This document shows positions 47,260 to 58,660 of a stretch of DNA of 64,000 nucleotides, in pieces. The notes under the pieces are model-generated. The model saw only the letters and a program-made list of their open reading frames with translations, ran no database searches and was not told the DNA's origin. Position 1 is the first letter of the stretch. Every line of letters starts with the position of its first letter. The position numbers were made by a program, and so were the translations under genes. Source of the stretch: Gymnorhina tibicen (Eukaryota; Chordata; Aves; Passeriformes; Artamidae); assembly GCA_013399875.1 (NCBI GenBank), contig VXAZ01002109.1, positions 678,470 to 742,469 of the forward strand. The letters are read 5' to 3'.

Positions 47260-50200
47260 GTAAGTATGTTTTTGCAGATATGAAACAAGAGAAACAAGGT
47301 TTAACTCTTCATTTATCACAGATATTTGCAATTAAACTGGCTATTGCCATCTTAAGCCTGACAGATACTATCCTCTGCCTTCAACAAAAGCAATAGCATA
47401 CCCTTACTGAACTTATGCTGCAACACTTTCAGCAGACACACAGGAATCACCTATTAGAAATGTGAATGTGGACTGGAGAAAAATGGAACTGTCCTGGGAG
47501 AGCAGCAGGAATTTCTCTAAGTACCAATGTACCATCACGGGCAGCGACATGGAAAGTATAGAGAAAGAGGTAAACTTTTTATTCATTGGGATAAATAATT
47601 GTATCTTTTATCAATTTCACTTACTTTGAAAAAAATGAATGTCACAGATAACACCTGCCATGTGGCTGTTTGCAGCCTACAGCTTGATCTCTTAGGGGCT
47701 ATGGAAAGCCATCAGAAATGCCAGGGTGCATTTACTGCTAAAGGAGCATCCTAGGCATACTAAAGAACAGAAATTCTGGCACCAAAGCAGAGAGGAAGAG
47801 ATAGCCTGAACCTGCACCTACGTTGAATAATGATTAGGGATGTTGCTGCTGAAAAAAGAGGCTGTGAGACTAAGAGAGGCTTCCAGAGACTTTAAAGAGA
47901 CAGAGCAAGAGACCCCTCAAAAAAAAAAAATCCACAAACACTGCCATGGATTTTTGTTATCTGAAGTTCTTCACTTGTTTCCCAGTAAACTGGATCATGC
48001 CTGTAGCAGAGGTTATGTTTTAAACCCACATTATCCAAAGAGAAAAATAGGAAGCTTGACAGAGAAAGAGATGGCTTATTTAGCCTAGCAAAGCAAGTGC
48101 CTTAGAAATAGTTATTAAAAAATAAATGACATCTTTATTGAAGATTATAAGTATAGCACCATAGACACCTTTTTAACCCCTGGGAAGGTCAGATGAGGAG
48201 TTTTATTTTGCTTAATCCTTTGATTAAATTCCTTTGTGGCTCCCCTATGTATTAACCATCTTCTGTTATGCCACCGGGGTACTACTAGTCTCCTAAAATA
48301 GCTGCACACTAGCATAGCATCCAACTCCTGAGATGCAAAGCTTTTTGTGTAGTTACGTTTTTGATCCCTCAGTTCCATTCTACATCACGCTTGAGTACTG
48401 AAGGAGAGAGCCAGCTCTTGAGCAAAAAACATACATACACATGGAATTCTGTTCCTGAGTTGTGCTTCCATAGCCAGCCTCATCTAACACCAGAAGAGGA
48501 AAAGCAAAGAAATAAAATACCAACCTGTTCTCTTTTCAGGTGAACAGTCCACTCTGCAGCTTTCCAGTGGAACTACACTGGCCTCTGCACAAAGGGGTAT
48601 TCTTTACTATTGAAGTGCCAAATACAAACATCTCAAAACAATGCACCTTTCTCCCTGGAGGTAATGTATATGGTCTGGATAAGGTTTCCTCCATTTGAAA
48701 TCTTTTAAAGGTAAACATTGCCTTTGAAAACAATTATTTACACAGTAGGTAAATGCTATATTTTCTATTAAAAATCTTTTTTTTTTAGATCTGTTAAAAT
48801 TATTTGCTCTGTAATAAATGTCTCCGTCACTCTGCAAGAGATGTATTACTACAAATGTATCTATAATTGCATTATTCTCTTTAATAATAAGGTTCCAAAA
48901 TGCCAGTAAATTACAGTGGTTTAAGTGTGGATTCAAATAACTGTTCTGTCTGTTACAAATTAAGATGTTAGTACTTATTTGTTTATTAAATGCTTTTCTG
49001 CTGGGCTATTGATGAGTTTGTTGTGACCCATTTTCCCCTTCCTTGTCAGCTCAGAATTCTCTATTAAAAGTCCTCAGCCACCAGTGCTGCTGCAGATGTG
49101 TGTAACTGGGGTATTTCAGACATGACAAAGGTGATGGATTAGCAGCTTGCTCATATCTGAGCAGAGAAAATGCTCTCTGCTCATCTCTTCCTGCAGACTT
49201 GACAGAGGAAACACTCATGGTGACCCTCAAAATACAAGCCAGGACACACAAATCTTCGGTGTTCCTCCCCAGCTGGCCCTACATTCCAGGTGTGCAGGTT
49301 CCCCAGAGGATTCTCCTGTTCTTCCACAAGGTTGTCCTCTTTTTTGGACACTGGAAGAGCTGGAGTCAGTAGAAAGGAAGTCTCCACTCTTTCACTGAAT
49401 TTAGGACATACTGCAGAAAGAAGAAGAAAATTGGTTGAAGGAGAAGAGAGGAGGCTGAGCATGCCTGCACAGCCTAACCGTGAGGGACCTTCCAAAGAAA
49501 TGAGGTTTTCATTTCAATGTGCTCCAGAAAAGCAAAACAAGTCACTGCCACCCACATGAAGGTGGAAAGATCTAAGGAGGAGCCTGCTTGATTGGAGAGC
49601 AGGAAAAAGTCCAGCCTTACTTTTAAAAGTCTCAGCTTTTTTAATCCTCTGTGTAAACACTTCTGGAGTGGATTCCTGGGCATGAATTGCAAAAGCAGAA
49701 ATATTTCTCTCTGTAGCAGCATGGACGCTGTTAAAAGACAATGTGCCTTCCTTTAGTGAAGCATGCCTGTGGAATGCTTCACTTAGTGACAGGTTTCACA
49801 GTTCAGAGGCAGTTAAAATGGAGTGAGAGTAGAGTTGTCTCTCAGTAGTCATTCCTAACCCAAGCAATAACTAGCTGGGCTTGCAAGTGTCTAACATACC
49901 TAAGTGTGATCCCCTAGCTTGAAGGAGTCACATGATTTTTCCTCATCATGGATATTCCTGTGTTTGCAGGCATGAATGGGTCGGCCATCGAAAACTTCTC
50001 CTGTGTGATTTATAACATTTTCCTCATGAACTGCACTTGGCAGGCAGGAAGGGATGTTCCAGCAGATACACAGTATTTTCTCTACTGGCAGAATTCAAGG
50101 TAAGTAAATCTCCTCGAGCCAGGGAAGTCTGACTTCTCATTCACCACATCACAGTGCCCATGTTTAACTAAAATACTTTGCTGTATGCAGAGATGATGAG

Positions 50201-53200
50201 GAGATGGAATGTGAGCTTTACATTAAAGATGAAAATTGGAGAAATATGGGATGTATCTTCCAAAATGTGACCATAGGGACTGAAAAAGCTTACTTCCTGG
50301 TGAATGGGTCTAGCAAAGACTCCTTGATTCAGTTCTATGATGAGTACATTGACCTGTATAAAATTGGTAAGTAACTGAACATTTCATTTTATTACTGTTT
50401 TATAAAATAAGGAAGTGGGGAATTTTTCTCTGGAAAGAAGATTAAAACAAAGTCTGTAGCCATTGCAGGATCCTGCACTGCAGGGCAGACTTTGCTCCCA
50501 ACAGCTGACAGAATATAGTTCCAAAACTTCGCTAAAACAAGAAAAGACAGAGGCAGTCTGAAAAAACTGCTCAGAGAGGTGGTGTGGACATTGTCATGGA
50601 CTTCAAGCAATGAAACATAATGGTTAGATTTTCAAGGCCACCTTTCTTAAGGGCTTATTTTACCATCCCTTTATCTCACACCTGAGAGCCACAAGAGCTA
50701 TGTGTCCTAAAACCAGAGTGAGGGTCCAGCTTGCAAATTAGGACTGCATTAGTTAAATACATGGGTAACTCTATGGGCTAGGTGTTTAAGCTCCAAGAGA
50801 AATCTCAGGTCACACTGAGTCAACTATATTATAGGCACGCCCATTCAGATGTCTTTAATGCACCATGAATGATACCAAATACACAGAAGCTTCCTTCCTT
50901 TTTCCTATGGAAACTTGCATTGTCAGTGTGAAGCTGGAAAACAGATGTAGAAGAAAATGGCACTCTGCTGATTGCATTACTGAATTACACAAAATCTTTC
51001 ATACCTTTTTTTTACATGAACTTCATTTACCTCAGATGTCCAAAAACTGTTTACCAGATAACTTCAGTTAGCCTCAGCAGCACACAGTTGTACATCAGCT
51101 GCCTCACCTTCCCATGCATTTTGCTTTGAAGACATGAGTTGTAGCTGATTACTGACCATGCCTGTATTAATTACTCCATTTTTTTCCCCAGAAATACTCA
51201 CTGCTCCATTAAATGTCACTGCCCATTGTACCAGAGATTCAGCGGGGTGCATAATTACATGGCATCCACCCCTTACAAGCCATATGAAAAAAGCAAAGTG
51301 CTTTCAGTATGAAATCAGCATACAAAATAAGGTAAAAACAATTTCCTGGTTTGTCTTTGGTAGTGTACCTATGCTCATGCATATCTATAATGTGTAAATT
51401 TCTGATTCCTTTATTTATTGACTTGTCTCTCGTAAGCTGTGGTGTCCTTGTGCTCCAGCTCTGCTGGTCTCACATCCCACCTTTCATGAACTTCTGCAGC
51501 TCAGAAGCTTACCATGGTAGCAATTCCTCAGGCACAAGACCATTATAGGAAAGATCAGCTAAGGGTTAAACATAAATACACAACTGCAGTAAAGCAACAC
51601 ACCATTAAATCTCATTTGTTTATTAAAAACAAGACCAATGGCTTGCAGCCTGTTTGGATTATCTGGATTTTTTATCTTTCATGCATTAATAGTATCTACC
51701 TCAGTAGCTATTTCAAGGAGCAATTGCAGTACATGCAGCTTTCCAGCTGGTTGGTATAATTTGACCGTAAGATCTTGTGTGAAATACTTAGAAAGTTTTA
51801 CACAGAGATATAGATCACAACATAGCAATATTATCGAAACATTTATTGGAAAGAAATACATGTTAACTCTTCTTTCCTGAGCCACAGTCAGAACGGGTGG
51901 GGTTCAGTGTAGATTTCTACATTTGGGTAAGAAATTCATCTCCTAGACTGAGACACCTTAATGTAGGTGTCTGCAAAGGAGCACAAATATCTCCTAGGAG
52001 TCAGTGCACATTAGGGCTCCCTGCTGTGGAGCAGTAGGCACCTCATGGCTCTTGAGGTGCTGAAGGTACCAGAGGTACCGACATGGAGATGGCAGATAGA
52101 ACACACACCTTTCAGGGGAGGCCAGCAGAGGTGAGACAGCTACAACAGCACTACACATCTAAAGTTTAAGCAACTCATTTACTCCCTGCTCATTCACAGC
52201 ACAGGCTGATGACTTCCATCATGTTCTAAGCTGAAAGCACTCAGCTGACAATGAGTGGTGGGGAAATAGTAGTCTGTTTTATAGTGCAAGACACACTATG
52301 GGTGTGTTTTCCATAATGAGACATTCGTTCCAGTTATACCTTTCTGACTTTTCTATGATGCTGGCTATCCTCCTGATATGACTTGTGATAGATGTTTCCA
52401 GGACCTCAGCTTTTCAATGCTGAATCTTTGCTAAATTCACTGCTGTTGAATCTGTTCACTCATTTTTGAACCTATCCTTTTCTTCAAAATTTTCTGGTTC
52501 TTTGATCCAGGTCAATGTTTGATTCCAGTTAATTAAATTTTGATTGCATAGGATGTGTAAGTAGCTCTTCGCAGAAAGCCCCTCAGCATGGATAAGTCAG
52601 ATGTCTAACAGAGACTTTGACTGGAAGGAGGGTAAATTTGCTATTCACGTTAATTTTCTGCCCCAGGTTATCAAACTATTGTGAAATCACAGCTTCCAGA
52701 TCTGCAGTGTTTGTAGGATGAAGTGATTGCTTGCGTAATTTCGATAAGGATGAGAATGCACAGTGTGTATAAAAATACCCTTAAGTGGCAAATACAGCTT
52801 CTCACACCTACTGATAAAATAATTAATGTTTCCTTCCTTTTCTAAAAGGAAATGTAGGAAAGCAAAACTCTGAATACAAAGTGCTGTTATTCTGGGGCAT
52901 TACTGAAAAATAGCCAGTTGATTTTTCAGTTTAAAATAATTTATGGTCTTCAAAAGCAAGAAAATGAGAACAAAAGAGAGAGAAATATTTGATTATTTGA
53001 TGAGAAAATAATAAAAATGGAGATTTGTCTTTGTTTTGCAGGATGAGCCCAATGAAGAGAAAAAGCTTCTTTGTGTAAGTATTCTTGTCACATACAAATT
53101 TGTGCTTTTGTCTACTTAAGCATGTAAATACCATTACAGAAAATACACTTACTTCTAGAACTACAGGTTTTGTAACAATGTAGCAATGAGAATTCAGGAA

Positions 53201-56200
53201 AATATTTGCCTGTGATATCTCTAAGTGTAAACTTAATACATCCCTTTTGGATTGGGTAGGCAGAATTTTCCATGCATTTCACAAAACTTCATACATTCCA
53301 TCTATTGCACAAATTGATTTTACCCGACAGATGTGACATTTTGCTTACTAGGAATCTGAAACACTCTTTCACACTGGTGGACTGATACCACTGGAGCTCA
53401 GGAGAGCTAGACAAAGGGAGTACAACAACCTTCAAAACCTGGGGAAGTTAATACATACTGTCAGTCTTCCCCCGATAAATGAATGGTCCTTTCAGCCTTG
53501 GAAGGGTTCACAGATTCCAGACTTTGTATAAATCATTATGAGGCCCAATATTACGTATCTGTTATTGTATTGTCTCAAGAACGTTGAATCTTTTTAGCAA
53601 AGACAAACACCATCCATGCCTGTTTAATCCCCATGAAGGTTGCAAGGGGAGTTTACAGGGTACTTCTCCAATTTCTGCTTTGTGTCTTTCAGATTTCTTT
53701 AGGATCCACAAACAAGGACACCAAAAAAAAAGTGTCCATAAAGCATAATGACGTAAGTCAAACATCAAATAAATATCAAAAATTTTTTAACCTTCAAAAA
53801 CCATAAAGTTTTGATGGCAGGATAAACTTTTAACTAGTACATATGTAAAAAAAATCGTATTTTTTTTTTTAATAGAAACTGTATCAGGAAATTAACCCAA
53901 AAATTTTAATATTTGCCTATGAGGTGAGATGCAGTCTGATAACTTTGCTTTTAGGTAAGGAATGACAGATATGAATTCCAAAATTACAATGAGAAAAAAA
54001 GATACATTCTGACAATCAGAGCACGTGGAACAAGCTGTCAGATAAGCCAAAAGTGGGGGGAATGGAGTGAACCCATTGAGTTTGGTAAGACTATGAAATA
54101 CTATTTTTTTTTCAGTATTACCATGGTTGCTTTCTTTACCTTTCTTCCTCACTGCAACAGAAATGAATAAAATCTTAATTTTTACCCAATTACATGGAAG
54201 GAATTGGGTGGATTTTATTAACATGGAGGAGAAGCCCCAATACTCTGGCAGTGGAGACTTTGATTAGCTGCGATTGTGAAGGCAGCAGTTACTCAGATGC
54301 CAGGGCATACAAAAACAGACCAAGCCAGACCCACTCTTGTCTTTGGTCTGATGAGTCTGCCTCTCAGTTCTCTAAGTTTTTACCAAGGATATAATCCCCT
54401 TCCTTCTGCATCTTTCTTTTCACCCTTTCCACTAATTTTGCTCTGTTAATTGTTCTGTAACTCTGTTTATTCTTCTCCTTTTCCAGAATTAAAAAAAAAT
54501 TCACTAGATTTTAATTCTCTAAATTTTAAATATTTGAAAAGGCTTAAAATGTATCAAGTCTATCTGCATTTTTTGACAAAATTCTATAAGAAAGTCAAGT
54601 TGAAGTCTTCTGGGACATTCAAAAAATTTCGTGAAATTTGCATTCATTACATCATACAGTCACAAAGGCAGTTTCATCCATGCTAAGATATTTCTCTTTC
54701 TTGGATGTTTCAGGTGAAGGGAAAGATTACTTTATTTTTGTGGTTTTATTTCTGATTGCACTTGGAACAATCTCAATTACACTTCTCCAGTATTGTCTTT
54801 TCAAAAGGTAAACCAACTTTTTTCTGTAGATACTACTGACAGAGTATTATCTATATGAAACACATTCCTCCATGCTCCTAGTTTCCTACCTGCAAATTTA
54901 AATAATCTGATTATCAATGTAATGAACTGTTACCACCAGAATTGCTGTGGATGGCCCTTTGGCATGCAAGATCACTAAGGGAAAAAAGGAGAATGGATTT
55001 TGAAGTTATTAAATGATTGATTCTACCAGATCCTAAAAAAGCTTTTCTGTTCTTACTTTTAAGCATTTAACATCCAGGTTGCTTTGAAGCCATTGGCTGT
55101 GTACAGTACGAGACAAGAGGGAATCCAAATTAACATATACTTATTTTGGTAAAACTTCTCACTCAGTGGTGAAAGTTATGTCATGTGATTTATTCAAAGT
55201 CATTGATTAATAATGTATTTACTGTGATTCTAATCACAAATTTTAGTAACCCAAATGATAAGTGTAATAATAGCTACCCACCAGTTACCCCAGTCAAAAT
55301 ATTTTATTTCTCATTTAATTTGTGGAGCAATAGATACTCAATCTTGAAAGTAAAAAATGTCCTTAAGTTATAACACAAAATATTTGTGTAAGTGATACTA
55401 GCAGTATTTTCAATTTCTCCACAATCCCATTTTCTACCCAAAGGCATTGCAGTTACAAGAGCATATTTCCTCCCATACCACAGCCAAGAGACACATTCAA
55501 TGCATTAACTGATGAAGATATCCAGGTATGATTTCTTTTCAATTCAGTCAAATTTGTTAACTACAAACCACAACAGGCCAAAGACTAGAATAACTGACTC
55601 ATAAAAATAAGTGTTACATTTGGTCCAAAACTAATTTCTGTCATGCAAGCTATGCTGCTTTGAAACCTGAAATGCTCTATGCCAATGTTAAAACAAATGG
55701 TTGTCCTGAAGGTGATGCCTTGAGGTATTTTGCCAGAGGTATTTGCAGAGGTATTTTAAGACCAGAGTTTTTACTTTTACTGAGACTGGTAATTTCTGTG
55801 CGTACCAGCTTTGCAAGGTTGCTGTTCATACTTTAAAAATAGCCTAAGTGAGGAAGAATTTTCCATTAGCATTTTCAAATATCAATGGTCATAAATATAA
55901 TGTGAATATATATTTCATAAGCCTGACCTATACCCATGTAAAAATCCTGTCATACTGAATGCAAATCAACAGGGCTGGAAAGACTTAACAATTAAACTAA
56001 CCTTCCTCTTGCTTCAACACAGGAATAGCAATTTCAGTGTTTTGTGCAAATTGTATTTGATCAATATTCTGTAGCATCCCTGTGCAGCCTATTCTGTGTG
56101 TTTAATTAGCCTTACTTTTAAAAAGCTTTTTTGATAGCCTGGTTTAATGCACTTAAAATCCATTACTTTTTACCCTTATTCCTTTCCTGTTTACAGTATC

Positions 56201-58660
56201 TTACACAGCTGCACACTGTCAACAGCAAGTAACTCTTCCTGTCTTTCTGCACACATCATGACAACCATTCATGCTTCTCAAATCCATCCATTTGAGCAGT
56301 GGTTTGTACGGTGACTGCATAGTGAGGGGATGCTTTCTCTCAGCTGGCTAAAGCAAAGACATACTTGAAGTCAGTAAATCAGGTCAGTCATTATTGCCTA
56401 CAATTCAGTGGGCAACACCACGCATTGCAATGAGGCATCCAAAAGTGACACATAGATTTTCCTTCAATTGTTTACAAAGAATCCCCAAAGCTCTGACTAC
56501 TAAAACTCTCTAGTTTTGGTAACTATATACCAGCTTGTTTTCCTGATTCATTTGTCTTTGGTACTACCACCTTTGGCTTTCATAGAAAGCAGGTAGGAAT
56601 GTAACTTGGATAGGTTTACTCATACACCTGAAGTCATGAATCCCTGGTATCTCACTTCCTACCAGGTTGCTAGAGCTAAAGCTATAGAGCAGCAGCAGTC
56701 CACAGTCCATCATACTAAATAATAACAGCTAGGAAAGTAGCAAGCAGTTTTTGGAAAATTGCATACTGATTGTTTGCTTTTCCTAAAGTTGAGGGGCTTC
56801 CAAATTCCTGTGCATATACTACCAAACGCATTCAAACCACTCCACTACAACCCAGAGGCCTTTGTGGATGTGGTCTGTAAACCGTGGCACAGGCACCTCC
56901 AGGCAGGGAGCAATGTAGCAGCAGCAGTTGCCAAAGTGAAGCCCTCACATTGCCTCATAATTGCCAAGAGGCACTGTGAAGATAATTAATATGATTCTGA
57001 CATGATTAAACAGTTTGATCTACTCTTAAAATCTAATTTTATTTTACCTCTTCTCTCCAAACTCAGTACCTTTAACACTGAATAAATGCTGTAATTCTTC
57101 AAAGTTATTAAAATAATAATAAACTACAAAAAGTGCATTTTCAAAAGCTCTCCTCCACTGAATACAACTCTCTCTGACATTTAGTGCTAATGGATTTACG
57201 AGCTGTTTTGAAACCTGCAATGTCTTTTGCTAATCACACCCCTTTTAAAGCTTGCATTTCTTCATTTTGCCTCTATTTACTCAACGACCTTTCCCATTTT
57301 CCCATTTTTTCTCCTGTTACAAAATACTTTTCCCCAGATCACTGAAAAAGCTCGTGATTTAAAAAACACCAACTTTCTGCACTGTATCCTTAAAACACTC
57401 ATGTTAAAGAACTGCCAATTTTATTCGCTTGAAGATCCTACCAACCAAATCACTCAGTGCATCAGACAACTCCAAAATAATCCATTTTATTTTACTCATC
57501 TTACTACAGACCAATGACTTTCTAGTCATTCCCTCCCCATATGCTTTCCTCACCGAGTTTTATCGCCCCTTGCCTGGAGTTAAATGTATTCCAAGAACTT
57601 GCAAGACACGCTCTTTGTGCATTTTCCTTGGAGAACAGTAAAGTAGCACAAAACACCACGACCACAAAGCCCTGAAGTGCTTTACCCATTATTCAGACTT
57701 CGAAGAAAAAAAGTCCCCAGGACATCTTGGTTTGATGTTCTGCAACATACCCTCAGTATGACAGCAGGCTTGCTTTTTCAAACTTTTTTCCCCTCCAGTA
57801 CTATCCCTCCTTTTCTTTATTTTAAAATTATTTATCTTCCCTCAATACTTAAACTCCAAGTGCTCTGTGAGTACTGTGATCTTACATGGCAGCATGCATT
57901 CTCCTAGAACTCCAGGTTAGCCAATGTAAAAATGTGTGATAGCAACCAAAGTATTTTATCTACACGTCTAGCCAATGATTACATATGGAAAATTCAGGCA
58001 ATACTGACTGAATAAATTACTTCTATTGTCTCAGCTAAGGTTGTCCAGCATCTAAACCAACTCCTGTTCTTCCTCCTGCTGACAGCTACTACTGATCATA
58101 CATATTGAAACATTCCTTAACTGTCCTTAAAGCTGTTTTCTCCTGCTTTGCAATCATTCCTTAAGTATTAAAAGAGCAAGACAGGATGCTGCTAGTACTG
58201 CTGAAACTAATGCTCAGAATGATACCAACAGCAACTTGTAGCTTACTGCATGGTGCAGATTTTCTTTCTCTTCAGACAGAATATGTGAATCTACAAATAA
58301 AAAGTCATACTGAGGAAGTAACTACAGTTGAAGAATGATCCAACTTTCCAAAAACACACCTGATTCCCCAACATGAAAGAAAATTATGGATCCTGCTGAC
58401 AAATACTTCAAACCAGCCTATAAAAGAATATAATCACCTACAAAACTTGTCTCTTTAAAATCCACTTAAAATGGAGCAGATAAAAAAAGGAAGAAAAGTC
58501 AGTGAAAATTGTTCTTTTGCCTTTGTTTAAACCCACGATGCCTGGCAACTAAGCTTTTCTGCAAGCACCTACTTTGAAGACATGCTTAAACCTTGCTAGG
58601 AGGTTCTTCACAATGTGAGACAAGGCCTCTTATCCAGAATAAAGCTGTTATTTCTTGTCA
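47162..58660 (+). CDS. Receptor copy 3: GM-CSF/IL-3/IL-5 receptor alpha-like, complete coding frame
   Basis: Full-length type I cytokine receptor alpha chain. Coding exons: 47172-47259, 47433-47569, 48540-48660, 49970-50099, 50191-50366, 51192-51331, 53042-53074, 53955-54084, 54714-54807, 55444-55525, 58276-58338. They join in phase to 397 residues, close to the roughly 400 of mammalian CSF2RA. An optional 60-nt exon at 53693-53752 would give 417. Order: signal peptide, D1 (MELSWE), D2 (NFSC, NCTW, MEC, GCIF), D3 (LNVTAHC, ITWHPP, CFQYEI), WGEWSEPIEFG, helix, Box 1 (IFPPIPQPRD), tail with TEEVTTVEE. It lies next to SLC25A6, the mammalian IL3RA position, but D2 reads more like CSF2RA. Bird-specific duplication may blur orthology, so no symbol is given. 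By family it needs a common beta chain for JAK2/STAT5 signalling. Confidence 0.9.
47433..47569 (+). CDS. Copy 3 exon: first half of D1
   Basis: 137 nt, acceptor CACTTTCAG, donor GTAAAC, phase 1 in, phase 0 out. It encodes IRNVNVDWRKMELSWESS and KYQCTITG, matching the first strands of the N-terminal fibronectin domain of CSF2RA/IL3RA (the MxLSW strand). Confidence 0.85.
48540..48660 (+). CDS. Copy 3 exon: second half of D1
   Basis: 121 nt, acceptor TCTCTTTTCAG, donor GTAATG, phase 0 in, phase 1 out. It encodes SPLCSFPVELHW, HKGVFFTIEV and CTFLPGG across the junction. HKGVFFTIEV corresponds to the HEGVTFEV strand of mammalian CSF2RA. Confidence 0.85.
49970..50099 (+). CDS. Copy 3 exon: first half of D2 (converted patch)
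   Basis: 130 nt, acceptor GTGTTTGCAG, donor GTAAGT. It encodes [19 protein letters not shown] and [11 protein letters not shown], and is 129/130 identical to copy 2. Confidence 0.92.
50191..50366 (+). CDS. Copy 3 exon: second half of D2 (converted patch)
   Basis: 176 nt, acceptor CTGTATGCAG, donor GTAAGT; 173/176 identical to copy 2. It encodes [16 protein letters not shown] and AYFLVNGSS. Confidence 0.92.
51192..51331 (+). CDS. Copy 3 exon: first half of D3
   Basis: 140 nt, acceptor TTTTTTCCCCAG, donor GTAAAA. It encodes APLNVTAHCTRD, CIITWHPP and KCFQYEI. Confidence 0.9.
53042..53074 (+). CDS. Copy 3 mini-exon in D3
   Basis: 33 nt, acceptor TTGTTTTGCAG, donor GTAAGT, phase 0; encodes DEPNEEKKLLC. 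Equivalent to the 39-nt exons of copies 1 and 2. Confidence 0.72.
53693..53752 (+). CDS. Possible cassette exon in copy 3 D3
   Basis: 60 nt between TTTGTGTCTTTCAG and GTAAGT, open and in phase 0 on both sides, encoding a Lys-rich insert (NKDTKKKVSIKHND at its end). No equivalent was recognised in copies 1 or 2, and the D3 loop already has normal length without it. It may be alternatively spliced, or a chance pair of splice sites. Confidence 0.35.
53955..54084 (+). CDS. Copy 3 exon: second half of D3 with WGEWS
   Basis: 130 nt, acceptor TTGCTTTTAG, donor GTAAGA. It encodes KKRYILTIRARGTSC and KWGEWSEPIEFG. Confidence 0.9.
54714..54807 (+). CDS. Copy 3 transmembrane exon
   Basis: 94 nt, acceptor TGGATGTTTCAG, donor GTAAAC. 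It encodes YFIFVVLFLIALGTISITLL and QYCLFKR, a single membrane helix with a basic stop-transfer end. Confidence 0.9.
55444..55525 (+). CDS. Copy 3 Box 1 exon
   Basis: 82 nt, acceptor TACCCAAAG, donor GTATGA. It encodes YKSIFPPIPQPRDTF. This is the intact FPPIPxPxD Box 1 of the family, the JAK2-dependent signalling motif. Confidence 0.9.
55526..58275. other. Last intron of copy 3
   Basis: 2.75 kb intron between the Box 1 exon and the tail exon. Nothing beyond AT-rich sequence and chance open frames was seen. Confidence 0.6.
58276..58338 (+). CDS. Copy 3 terminal exon
   Basis: 63 nt including TGA, acceptor CTCTTCAG. It encodes TEYVNLQIKSHTEEVTTVEE. The EEVxTVxE end resembles the end of the mammalian CSF2RA tail. 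Confidence 0.85.
   Translation, partial: TEYVNLQIKSHTEEVTTVEE
58638..58643 (+). terminator. Poly(A) signal of copy 3
   Basis: AATAAA 300 nt after the stop, followed by T-rich DNA (TGTTATTTCTTGTC), a standard cleavage context. The transcript end is near 58660. Confidence 0.7.
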
